From contig CANLWQ010000004.1 of NCBI GenBank assembly GCA_947494405.1, positions 1-21,449 of the forward strand: 21,449 nucleotides of DNA, read 5' to 3'. The position numbers were made by a program, and so were the translations under genes. Shown here piece after piece: positions 1 through 6,979 of the stretch. The notes beneath the pieces are model-generated. The model saw only the letters and a list, made by a program, of their open reading frames with translations. It was not told where the DNA came from and did not search any database. Numbering within the stretch: the first letter of the stretch is position 1; each line of letters begins with the position of its first letter. The DNA is from Comamonadaceae bacterium. GTDB lineage: Bacteria > Pseudomonadota > Gammaproteobacteria > Burkholderiales > Burkholderiaceae_C.

Positions 1-618
1 GTGCGCGGCCAAATCGCCCGCGAATTGCATGATGAACTGGGCCAACAAGTCACTGCCATCAAAAGCCTGGGGCAAGCCATGGTGCACCGCGCCAAAGGGG
101 TGGATGCACACACCGAAAACGCTGCCCGCATGGTGATTGAAAGTGCCGATGCGATTTACGAAGAGGTGCATCAACTGGTCAGCAAGTTGCGCCCGCTGGC
201 TCTGGACCGTTTTGGTTTGCAAGACGCTTTGCAAGATTTGGTCGAAGACGCCCGCAGCCGACATGCTGAGCTGCATATACAACTGCAACTCCCGCATGAC
301 TTGGAAAGCCTAGAGCCAAGTCTGGCCACCGCCACCTACCGCATCGTGCAAGAGTCGTTAAACAACGCACTGCGCCACGCCCAAGCCAGCAACATTGGTA
401 TTCATCTTTTTAAGCAGGACCTTGCTCTGCATATTGAGATCAGCGACGACGGCAAAGGAGCTACACCGAATTGGGCCGATTCGGGGCAGTTTGGCGTCAT
501 CGGCATGCGTGAGCGCGCCCAAGGTTTGGGTGGCTCATTCAGTTTTTCCCGCTCAGAACCCTCAGGCGTCAGAGTGTTGGCGGTGCTGCCACTCAGCCAC
601 AATGGCGCACATGGCTAA
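1..618 (+). CDS. Sensor histidine kinase, C-terminal part (5' end outside window)
   Basis: This is the kinase core of a two-component sensor of the NarX/UhpB/DegS type. It autophosphorylates on a histidine and passes the phosphate to the response regulator encoded next. The reading frame is open from base 1, so the sensor region lies outside the window. In visible numbering, the HisKA_3 H-box (ARELHDELGQQ) has the phospho-acceptor at H10. The HATPase_c N-box (ESLNNALRHAQ) is at 118-128, followed by G-boxes at about 149-153 (DDGKG) and 164-178 (FGVIGMRERAQGLGG). H-box and ATP-site residues are intact, so the kinase should be active. The stop overlaps the start of the regulator gene, which indicates translational coupling. 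The signal sensed cannot be told from this fragment. Confidence 0.93.
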   Translation: MRGQIARELHDELGQQVTAIKSLGQAMVHRAKGVDAHTENAARMVIESADAIYEEVHQLVSKLRPLALDRFGLQDALQDLVEDARSRHAELHIQLQLPHDLESLEPSLATATYRIVQESLNNALRHAQASNIGIHLFKQDLALHIEISDDGKGATPNWADSGQFGVIGMRERAQGLGGSFSFSRSEPSGVRVLAVLPLSHNGAHG

Positions 619-1258
619 GTTAACAATTCTTTTGGTGGACGATCATGCGGTGGTCCGCAGCGGCTTTAAAGTGCTGCTGCAAACTTGGGATGATGTTGAG
701 GTGGTGGCCCAGGCCAGCAGCGGCGAAGAAGCTTTGCCGCTTTACACCGAGCATCGCCCCGACGTGGTGGTGATGGACATCGCCATGGCCGGCATGGGCG
801 GAATTGAGGCCATGAAACGCTTGCTGGCCATGGACCCCAAAGTGCGTATATTGGCTTTGTCGGCGCATGAAGACAGCAGTTATGCCAAACGCGCTTTGCA
901 AGCCGGTGCTTTGGGCTATTTGTCCAAACGCACGGCACCTGAGGTGTTGATTGATGCGCTGCGCTTGGTGGCGCGGCACCAAAACTTTATAGACCCGCTG
1001 ATCGCCCAGCGCTTGGCATACCAAGACAACGACGATGCTGGGTCGCCAATTGACAAACTCTCGCCCCGAGAGTTCGAGGTTTTTGTGCAGTTGGCCAAAG
1101 GGCGCTCAGTTTTAGATATCTCGCATTCACTTTCGTTGTCAGCCTCAACTGTAGGCACGCATTTGTATAAAGTGAAGCAAAAATTGCAACTCAATAACCA
1201 ATCTGAAATAACCTTGCTGGCCATGCGACATGGCTTGCTAGACGACACTAGCACTTGA
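611..1258 (+). CDS. LuxR/NarL-family response regulator
   Basis: This is a DNA-binding response regulator, 215 aa, and very probably the partner of the overlapping kinase. The N-terminal receiver domain (about 4-120) has the acidic pair D10/D11, phospho-acceptor D56 in VVVMDIAMAGM, the conserved serine in LALSAHED and the lysine in YLSKR. The C-terminal LuxR-type helix-turn-helix (about 150-210) starts at LSPREFEVF and contains the recognition region SASTVGTHLYKVKQKL. I chose ATG 611 because it begins the standard receiver start (MAKLTILLVDDH). ATG 602 is in frame and would add three residues. No clear Shine-Dalgarno is seen, so translation is probably coupled to the kinase gene. Likely targets include its own operon, but no operator can be identified. 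Confidence 0.95.
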   Translation: MAKLTILLVDDHAVVRSGFKVLLQTWDDVEVVAQASSGEEALPLYTEHRPDVVVMDIAMAGMGGIEAMKRLLAMDPKVRILALSAHEDSSYAKRALQAGALGYLSKRTAPEVLIDALRLVARHQNFIDPLIAQRLAYQDNDDAGSPIDKLSPREFEVFVQLAKGRSVLDISHSLSLSASTVGTHLYKVKQKLQLNNQSEITLLAMRHGLLDDTST

Positions 1259-2121
1259 CCACAGAAAACCCACCCGCGTCCTCACCAAGGGTTGCCCTCA
1301 TCACCGGTGCCAATATTGGCATTGGCCGTGTCACCGCTGTGCGTTTGGCTGAGCTTGGCTTTACCGTGTTCTTGGCCGGTCGTTCTGCCAAGCGTACCCA
1401 AGTGGTGATAGATGAGATACATGCTTTAACCCAAACCAGTGACCGCGCTTTTTACCTGCCCCTGGAGCTTGACGACTTGAATTCAGTACGCGCTTGTGCA
1501 GGGCTTTTTTTAGCGCGTGAACTGCCACTGCATTTGCTCATCAACAACGCTGGCTTGGCGGGTGACAAAGGCCAAACCAAGCAAGGCTTTGAGATGGCGT
1601 TTGGGGTTAACCACTTGGGCCATTTTTTACTCACCCAGTTGTTACTCGACAAACTCAAAGCCAGTGCGCCGGCACGGGTGGTGACGGTGGCCAGCCGAGC
1701 CCACCTCATGGCTGTCCAAGGCTTGGACTGGAACGCGCTTGACAAACCCACCCGCAGCCTGACCGGCACACGCGAGTACGGCGCATCCAAATTGGCCAAT
1801 ATTTTGTTCAGCGCTCATTTGGCCAAGGTGCTGGCTGGCACGGGCGTGTCTAGCTATTCGCTGCACCCTGGTGTGGTCGACACCGAAGTCTGGCGTGAAG
1901 TACCCAACTGGCTGCGCCCCTTGCTGCGCCTGCGCGGCCTGCTCACCCCCGAACAAGGCGCACAAACCAGTCTGTATTGCGCCTTGCAAGCACCCGCGCA
2001 AGAAAGCGGTTTGTATTACGACAAATGCCGTATCAAAACGCCTTCGCGTGTCGCCCAGGACGAACAACTGGCACTGCAACTTTGGAACCAATCCCTGCAA
2101 TGGGTGGAGGCTTATCGATGA
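1255..2121 (+). CDS. Short-chain dehydrogenase/reductase (retinol-dehydrogenase-like)
   Basis: This is an NAD(P)-dependent oxidoreductase of the classical SDR family, 288 aa. It has the Rossmann motif TGANIGIG near residues 17-24, the NNAG motif in LLINNAGLAG, and the catalytic YxxxK in EYGASKLAN. The long C-terminal region with the SLHPGVVDTEVWR segment resembles the retinol dehydrogenase/WW-domain oxidoreductase-like branch, although the substrate is unknown. The start must be TTG 1255: the in-frame stop TAG at 1249-1251 lies just upstream, and no ATG or GTG occurs before the nucleotide-binding motif. This TTG overlaps the regulator stop in a TTGA junction. The 3' end overlaps the next gene in an ATGA junction. 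It lies in the same transcription unit as the two-component pair. Confidence 0.9.
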   Translation: MTTENPPASSPRVALITGANIGIGRVTAVRLAELGFTVFLAGRSAKRTQVVIDEIHALTQTSDRAFYLPLELDDLNSVRACAGLFLARELPLHLLINNAGLAGDKGQTKQGFEMAFGVNHLGHFLLTQLLLDKLKASAPARVVTVASRAHLMAVQGLDWNALDKPTRSLTGTREYGASKLANILFSAHLAKVLAGTGVSSYSLHPGVVDTEVWREVPNWLRPLLRLRGLLTPEQGAQTSLYCALQAPAQESGLYYDKCRIKTPSRVAQDEQLALQLWNQSLQWVEAYR

Positions 2122-2489
2122 AAAAAATTTTACTTTCGCTACTGGTATTGGCAGGTGTTCATGCCCACGCCGATTGGCAGCCCTTCGCCAAGGCAGAAGA
2201 TGGCGACTGGTATGTGGACGCCCAAACCCTACAAAACGGTGCAAGGCCGCGCTTATGGACTTTGTTTGACCACCACAAACCCGTGGGTGACTTTGGTGTT
2301 TTGTCGTCCAAAGCTTTGCATGAATTCGACTGCGAGCAAAAACGCATGCGAGAAATCAATATCTTGGTTTACAACGACCACATGGCACGCGGCTCCATGT
2401 TGAGCAACACCTCCCCTGGGACGCAAATGATGCACCCCCCGCCTGGCAGTGTGTTCGAACAACTCATGACACTGGCTTGCAAACCATGA
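2118..2489 (+). CDS. Small secreted protein, Surface-adhesin protein E-like
   Basis: The gene encodes a 123-aa exported protein. A Sec signal peptide (MKKILLSLLVLAGVHAHA) is followed by a likely cleavage before D19. The mature part opens with DWQPFAKAEDGDWYVDAQT and contains DC and, close to the end, AC. The two cysteines could form a disulfide. The WYVD start, the W-x-L-x-D-type strand, the DC and the late PPPGS-VFEQ stretch resemble the Surface-adhesin protein E family (Adhesin_E), small beta-rich envelope proteins common in Burkholderiales and usually unannotated. The start ATG 2118 has a good GGAGG Shine-Dalgarno at 2106-2110 and overlaps the SDR stop. No adhesin activity can be claimed from sequence; the family name is historical. 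Confidence 0.8.
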   Translation: MKKILLSLLVLAGVHAHADWQPFAKAEDGDWYVDAQTLQNGARPRLWTLFDHHKPVGDFGVLSSKALHEFDCEQKRMREINILVYNDHMARGSMLSNTSPGTQMMHPPPGSVFEQLMTLACKP

Positions 2490-3502
2490 GCGCTTCCAGC
2501 ATTCTGAGCGTCAGCCCCTTGGGCTTTCCTTGGCAAACCCTAGACCCGTTTTTGTTCTGTGTCCACCACCTAGACCATTACCCCGCAGGCAATGCCACCA
2601 TGGGACCCGCTGCCTCCTTGGCGGGTCGCAACATAGGCCAAGACTTTGCCGGTAAAGACGGCTGGAGCATGTACCACGGCAAGTCCATTCCCGGCTTTCC
2701 GGCACACCCTCACCGCGGCTTTGAGACCGTCACCATCGTGCGCCAAGGGCATATCGATCACTCGGATTCTTTGGGTGCCACGGCACGCTTTGGGCCAGGC
2801 GATGTGCAATGGCTGACCGCCGGCCAAGGCATTGTGCATTGCGAGATGTTCCCCCTGCGTCACACCGACCAAGCCAACACCGCCGAGTTATTTCAAATTT
2901 GGCTCAACTTGCCGGCCAGCCACAAAATGGTCAAGCCCCACTTCACCATGCTGTGGGGAGAGGACATACAAGACGTGCATCATCTTGACGCGCAGGGTTT
3001 GGCCACCGACATACGCGTGGTGGCAGGCAAGTTGCAAGATGCCCAGGGCCTGCCCCCGCCGCCTGACTCATGGGCCAGCCAACACAACGCTGATGTCGCC
3101 ATCTTCACGGTTCGTATGGCGCCTGGCGCGCGCTGGACACCAGCCCCTGCGAATGCGGGCACGCGCCGCCAGTGGTATGTGTTCAAGGGAAATGGCTTGC
3201 AAATGAACGGTCGAGCCATTCCTGTGAAGTCAGCGGTAGAGGTGCGCGCCCAAGAGGCTGTGGAGTTTGTCAATGGCGACAGCGTGAGTGAATTGCTGAT
3301 GCTGCAAGGCCGCCCCATCGCCGAACCGGTGGCACAACATGGCCCGTTTGTGATGAACACACGCGCCGAAATAGAACAAGCTTTTGAGGACTACCGCCAA
3401 ACCGAATTCGGTGGTTGGCCTTGGGCTGGTCCCGACCCTGTTCATGCCCGCGACACAGGCCGTTTTGCCCTGCATGCGGATGGCCAAAGGGAAGAACGTT
3501 AA
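2486..3502 (+). CDS. Pirin family protein
   Basis: This is a bicupin of the pirin family, 338 aa from ATG 2486. The N-terminal cupin shows the family signature HPHRGFETVTIV and, later, GPGDVQWLTAGQGIVHCE. The metal ligands expected from pirins correspond to H74, H76, H118 and E120, so an iron-type site looks intact. The C-terminal pirin_C domain follows (about 190-300). The protein is cytoplasmic, with no signal peptide. Bacterial pirins have been linked to quercetinase activity or to metabolic-enzyme control; which applies here is unknown. The start at 2486 overlaps the previous stop (ATGA). A TTG nine bases upstream is possible but less likely. The C-terminus runs about 25 residues past the pirin_C core and ends in a charged tail. 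It is convergent with the next gene, and the two overlap by 4 bp. Confidence 0.92.
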   Translation: MSASSILSVSPLGFPWQTLDPFLFCVHHLDHYPAGNATMGPAASLAGRNIGQDFAGKDGWSMYHGKSIPGFPAHPHRGFETVTIVRQGHIDHSDSLGATARFGPGDVQWLTAGQGIVHCEMFPLRHTDQANTAELFQIWLNLPASHKMVKPHFTMLWGEDIQDVHHLDAQGLATDIRVVAGKLQDAQGLPPPPDSWASQHNADVAIFTVRMAPGARWTPAPANAGTRRQWYVFKGNGLQMNGRAIPVKSAVEVRAQEAVEFVNGDSVSELLMLQGRPIAEPVAQHGPFVMNTRAEIEQAFEDYRQTEFGGWPWAGPDPVHARDTGRFALHADGQREER

Positions 3503-3921
3503 GTCTTCTCGCCGCCCTTGGCTGGGGCGATCTCAGTCAAAGTAACGTCGTGCAACACCTCTAAATCCTGTTGTGCGCGCAAGGCGGCTTGGCGACGCGC
3601 CAAAACATCCTCACGCGCAGCGTTTTGGTACAGCAACCAATCGGTTCTGTCCTTGGCTCGGGGTAAACCCAGGAACAACAGCAAAACCAGCAAATAGCTC
3701 ATCACATAACTGATGGCTATTCCTGCGGCTTGCAAAGCCACAGCCCAGGTGTTTTCATCTTGCCAAACCTCGGGCAAGGGCAATACAAACCATTGGTCAA
3801 TCCAAGCCATCTGCCAAAGATAGGCGCACCAAGCGGCGTAAATACCCCAGGCGATGCAGTGCAGCAAGCGCTTTTCTAAGCGACCCAGCACTTGACACCA
3901 ATCTGGCTCGTTAAATTCCAT
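3499..3921 (-). CDS. Small inner-membrane protein with two TM helices and coiled tail
   Basis: I do not recognise this gene. The 140-aa product has two hydrophobic helices (about 19-41 and 61-87). Between them is a short loop with LPLPEVWQDENTW. After them comes a soluble, alanine/arginine-rich helical region (about 98-125), likely a short coiled coil, and a lysine-containing tail. The start ATG at 3921 has a good CAGGAG Shine-Dalgarno a few bases upstream, supporting a real gene. It is transcribed alone, against the pirin gene. The layout (two helices, then a cytosolic tail) is shared by PgaD-type accessory proteins, but no pgaABC-like genes are near and I see no decisive motif, so this is only a topological resemblance. 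Confidence 0.72.
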   Translation of the reverse strand: MEFNEPDWCQVLGRLEKRLLHCIAWGIYAAWCAYLWQMAWIDQWFVLPLPEVWQDENTWAVALQAAGIAISYVMSYLLVLLLFLGLPRAKDRTDWLLYQNAAREDVLARRQAALRAQQDLEVLHDVTLTEIAPAKGGEKT

Positions 3922-4139
3922 CTGCAGCTCCTGTCTGTTCTCTGGCGATCTTAGCCTTGCATATTTTGCGTTCTGATAGGTAAAAAAAGAAATAATTTGA
4001 TGTAAATATTGGCAATCTCACGAAAACACATGTTTTATCGTTTTATTTGTGAGTTTTAACAAATCTGTCTTTGATTGACGATTACATTTCTTGCACTGTT
4101 TGCCGCTAGTCTGTTTTAAATCAAAAAAAGGAACCCGAA
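3922..4139. promoter_or_regulatory. AT-rich intergenic region, likely promoter of the seven-gene cluster
   Basis: This 218-bp gap separates two divergently transcribed genes. It is clearly more AT-rich than the flanking genes. It should hold promoters for the small membrane protein gene (leftward) and the TPR-led cluster (rightward). Near-consensus elements are weak. The best rightward candidate is TTGCAC (about 4091-4096) with a TTTAAA-like -10 about 18 bp on. A strong Shine-Dalgarno AAAGGAA at 4127-4133 precedes ATG 4140. No tRNA, small RNA or convincing short gene is seen here. As the cluster has no later gap above 13 bp, this is the only obvious place to control it. Confidence 0.5.
4023..4036. 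repeat. Short inverted repeat, possible operator
   Basis: A perfect 6-bp inverted repeat (AAAACA-CA-TGTTTT) lies about 100 bp upstream of the TPR start, flanked by CG and ATCG, which partly extends the symmetry. Its position upstream of the only promoter region of the cluster would suit a regulator site. The AT-rich background makes chance symmetry quite possible. Confidence 0.3.
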
Positions 4140-6704
4140 ATGAAGTTTGTACGCACCACCCTTGTTGCCGCCATGTTGGCTGCCAGCGCAATCAGTTTTG
4201 CCGCAGAACCCACCCCATTTGAAAAAACCGCCATCGTCAAAGACGCATGGAGCGCTTACTTCAAAGGCGACTTAGAAGGTGCACTCAAAGCTTTCGATGC
4301 CAAAGCAGCCGACGCCAAGTCTAAAAAGAACGCCGCCGCCGCTGATGGCCGTGGTTGGACTTTGTTGGCCATGGGTAAAACCGCTGATGCGCGCAACGCG
4401 TTTAAAGACGCTTTGGCGATTGACCCCAATTTTTCTTATTCTTACAGCGGTCTTTATTCCGCTGAAGGCTTGTTGTTGGTGCCTTACCAAAAAGCTTGGG
4501 GCTTGGTGAACTTGGGCCGCTTTGATGAAGCTGCCAGCTATTTCAACGATGCCAAAAAAGAAGCCCCTGCCGATTTGCAGTGGCTGATGGATGACGGCTT
4601 TGCTTGGATGGCCTATTACAAGGGCGACATGGCCGGTGCCGAGGAGATGTTCAAAGACGTGATCGCTAAAAACCCCAAAGCCTATTTGTCTTTGACCGGT
4701 TTGGGCACGGTTGCCATGAAAAAGAAAGATTACGCCGCAGCGGCTTCCAACCTGAGCCAGTCTTTCAAACTCAATCCTTACCAAGCATTGGCTTCTTACA
4801 CCACCAACGCCGACACCCTGATCAACGCTGGTCAATTCAAAGAAGCCAAAGAAATGTTGTTGATGGGCGAATATGCCTATCCCTACTCAGCTGATTTGTA
4901 CTACTTGATTTCACGCGCCAGCGATGGCTTGAAAGACGAAAAAGTCGCGCTCTCCAGCTTGACCTACGCCGCAAGTTTGGCGCCTTTCTATATCGACCCC
5001 GTGTTTGACAAAATCAAACTGACTGGCAAAGCCAAGCAAACCGCTTTGTTGTCCATGGCTTGGTCGCTGTACTACGGCGGTTCGGCAGCGGCTGCCATCA
5101 AACGTTTTGACCAGTATGCCCAAGCCGGCGGCACCGAGGTCAGCGGATTTTTGGGCACAGGCTGGTCACAACTGGCGCTGAAAAAATACCCCGAAGCCAT
5201 CAAAGCTTTTGAAGCAGCTAACAAATCTGGCGACAACGCCGACGCCTTGGCCGGTTTGGGTTGGGTGGCTTTGGCCAAAAACGATTCGGCCGGTGCTGAA
5301 AAGTTCTTCAATGCCTCCATCAAGAAGGTTCCCTTCTACGCTTCAGCCACTTCTGGTTTGGCCACTTTGCAATACGGCAAAACCGCTTTGGTGAAAGCTG
5401 GCTGGGAAGCTTATTTCAAGGGCGACCTCAAAGGTGCTTTGGCTGCATTCAAGGCCAAAGAGTCTGAAGCCGCTTCTGCCAACAACCCCGTTGCTTTAGA
5501 CGGCATGGGCTGGACGCAATTGGCCATGGGCGAGCCCAAAGCCGCTGCTGCTTCTTTTGCTGCCGCTTTGAAAATTGACGCCAATTACTATTCTTCACAA
5601 AGCGGCGTGATTGCTGCCAAGCGTGCTGACTTGGTGATTTACAACACCGCTTGGGCCAAGCTCGAAGCCGGTCAGTTCGACGAAGCCAAGGCCAAGTTCG
5701 AACAAGCACGTGGCGAAATGCCAGCTGACATCAAGTGGCTGGTTGAAGACGGTTTGGCTTGGATGGCTTTCTACAAGAAAGACTATGCCGGCGCACAAAA
5801 AGCGTTTGCCGCCATCGTTGCCGCCAACCCCAAAGCCTATTTGTCACACAAAGGCTTGGGCTACGCTCAAACTGAACTCAAGCAATACGAAGCCGCCAGC
5901 AAGTCTTTGGTGACTGCTTACAACTTGGCGCCTTACCAAGGCGTGGCCGCTTTCACCGCGCCTACCGTCAAGATGATTGACGCGGGTGCTTTTGTGGATG
6001 CGCGCGAAGTGTTGAAACTCGGCGAGTTGATTTACCCCTTCTCTGCTGACATTCAGTTTTTGCTGGCGCGTACCTACAACGGTCTGAACAACCAAGCCGA
6101 TGCAGACAAAAAAGCACTGGCTGCCGCTTCTTTGGCACCCACTTACATTGATCCTGTGTTGAGCAAGCTGAAAATTTCCTCCACCATGATGCCAGTGGTT
6201 CTGTCCACCTTGGGCTGGGGCAACTACTACGCTGGCAGCTTTGAAAACGCCATCAAGCGTTTCGAAGAGTCCAACAAAGCGGGTTCCAAAGACCCCAACA
6301 ACGGTCGCGGCATTGGCTTTACTTACTACCGCATGGGCAAGCACAAAGAAGCCGTGCCTTTCCTTGAAGCAGCCATTGCGCTGGAACCCAAAACCTTGTT
6401 GCCTATCCCCCGTAACAAGCCTGTTCCCGGCTTTCCCTTCTCTTACTGGTATGTCGAGTACACCGCTGGCTCCATTTTGGGCTGGGTGAACTACCGCTTG
6501 GGCAATGGCGAAAAAGCCGAGAAATTGTTTGCAGCTGAAATCAGCCGCAACCCCTTCAGCTTGGACGCTTTGTCAGGCATGGGCTTTGCCAAGACCTTGC
6601 AAAAGGACAAAGCCGGTGCGACCAAGTATTTCCAAGAAGCCCTGAAAGTGAACTCCACTTACGGTGACGCTTTGTTCGGTTTGGAAGAGTTGAAAAAGCT
6701 TTGA
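4140..6704 (+). CDS. Exported TPR-repeat protein with two large internal repeats
   Basis: This 854-aa protein is made almost wholly of tetratricopeptide-like helical pairs, a protein-interaction scaffold. The Sec signal peptide (MKFVRTTLVAAMLAASAISFA) suggests a periplasmic or outer-face location, with cleavage near residue 21-22. Typical units read AYFKGDLEGALKAFDAKAAD, GWTLLAMGKTADARNAFKDA and GDMAGAEEMFKDVIAKNPKAY. The chain divides into two repeats of about 385 residues (from about 29 and 414) with clear identity. After them come an ending with IPRNKPVPGFPFSYWYVEY and one more TPR pair. It is lysine- and alanine-rich. The start has a strong AAAGGAA Shine-Dalgarno. It is the first gene of the cluster, and its stop overlaps the PqqD-like start (TTGA). 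The role is unknown; it could be a scaffold, a substrate of the modifying enzymes downstream, or an export partner. Confidence 0.9.
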   Translation: MKFVRTTLVAAMLAASAISFAAEPTPFEKTAIVKDAWSAYFKGDLEGALKAFDAKAADAKSKKNAAAADGRGWTLLAMGKTADARNAFKDALAIDPNFSYSYSGLYSAEGLLLVPYQKAWGLVNLGRFDEAASYFNDAKKEAPADLQWLMDDGFAWMAYYKGDMAGAEEMFKDVIAKNPKAYLSLTGLGTVAMKKKDYAAAASNLSQSFKLNPYQALASYTTNADTLINAGQFKEAKEMLLMGEYAYPYSADLYYLISRASDGLKDEKVALSSLTYAASLAPFYIDPVFDKIKLTGKAKQTALLSMAWSLYYGGSAAAAIKRFDQYAQAGGTEVSGFLGTGWSQLALKKYPEAIKAFEAANKSGDNADALAGLGWVALAKNDSAGAEKFFNASIKKVPFYASATSGLATLQYGKTALVKAGWEAYFKGDLKGALAAFKAKESEAASANNPVALDGMGWTQLAMGEPKAAAASFAAALKIDANYYSSQSGVIAAKRADLVIYNTAWAKLEAGQFDEAKAKFEQARGEMPADIKWLVEDGLAWMAFYKKDYAGAQKAFAAIVAANPKAYLSHKGLGYAQTELKQYEAASKSLVTAYNLAPYQGVAAFTAPTVKMIDAGAFVDAREVLKLGELIYPFSADIQFLLARTYNGLNNQADADKKALAAASLAPTYIDPVLSKLKISSTMMPVVLSTLGWGNYYAGSFENAIKRFEESNKAGSKDPNNGRGIGFTYYRMGKHKEAVPFLEAAIALEPKTLLPIPRNKPVPGFPFSYWYVEYTAGSILGWVNYRLGNGEKAEKLFAAEISRNPFSLDALSGMGFAKTLQKDKAGATKYFQEALKVNSTYGDALFGLEELKKL
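4224..6530 (+). repeat. Two tandem ~1155-bp intragenic repeats in the TPR gene
   Basis: The coding sequence from about 4224 to 5372 is repeated from about 5379 on, with a 1155-bp (385-codon) offset. Matching protein anchors are KTAIVKDAWSAYFKGDLEG and KTALVKAGWEAYFKGDLKG, then PADLQWLMDDGFAWMAYYK and PADIKWLVEDGLAWMAFYK, then NPKAYLSLTGLG and NPKAYLSHKGLG, then YIDPVFDKIKL and YIDPVLSKLKI. The match holds over the whole unit, not only over TPR consensus positions. This shows a duplication of a multi-TPR block and not independent TPR expansion. The copies have diverged substantially at DNA level, so the event is old. The far end is approximate. Confidence 0.85.
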
Positions 6705-6979
6705 AACCAGCCGTCAGCTTAAAACTGCGCAGCCGCATCAACCTTGAGCCTGATACCGAAGGCGAATGCGGCATGCTGTTTGATACCCAGACCGCAGTGA
6801 TTTGCGCATGCAACTCATCCGGCTGGGTGCTGGTCGAGGCGATGAAAAAGGGCGCGCATGTGGCCCGTCTCACCGACCTTTTGACCGAGCAATTTGATAT
6901 CGATGAAGATACCGCACGCAAAGATGTTTTGTCTTTGGTGAAAGAACTGCGAACCTTGGACATGCTAGAGGCTAAATGA
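6701..6979 (+). CDS. PqqD family small protein
   Basis: This 92-aa protein resembles the PqqD family. In PQQ synthesis and many RiPP pathways, PqqD-type domains (RRE, winged-helix fold) bind a leader peptide and present it to the modifying enzyme. The pattern seen is a beta-hairpin start (LRSRINLEPDTEGECGMLFD), then the family-like TAVICACNSSGWVLVEAM helix, then TDLLTEQFDIDEDTARKDVL and VKELRTLDML. The start is TTG 6701, overlapping the TPR stop (TTGA); the end overlaps the ATP-grasp start (ATGA). Coupled translation with the ligase gene suggests that they act as a pair. Notable points are the absence of any radical-SAM partner or visible precursor peptide, and the CxC pair in ICAC. It is assigned from pattern, so moderately secure. 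Confidence 0.75.
   Translation: MKPAVSLKLRSRINLEPDTEGECGMLFDTQTAVICACNSSGWVLVEAMKKGAHVARLTDLLTEQFDIDEDTARKDVLSLVKELRTLDMLEAK

Noticed and set aside
395..610. N-terminal extension of the response regulator inside the kinase gene
   Set aside because: The frame is open, but the translated stretch is a shadow of the kinase ATP-binding domain and the receiver domain begins right after ATG 611.
4030..4059. Nine-codon open frame (ATG to TAA) in the gap upstream of the TPR gene, considered as a precursor peptide
   Set aside because: It has no Shine-Dalgarno, lies inside the inverted-repeat/AT-rich region and is far too short for a leader plus core.
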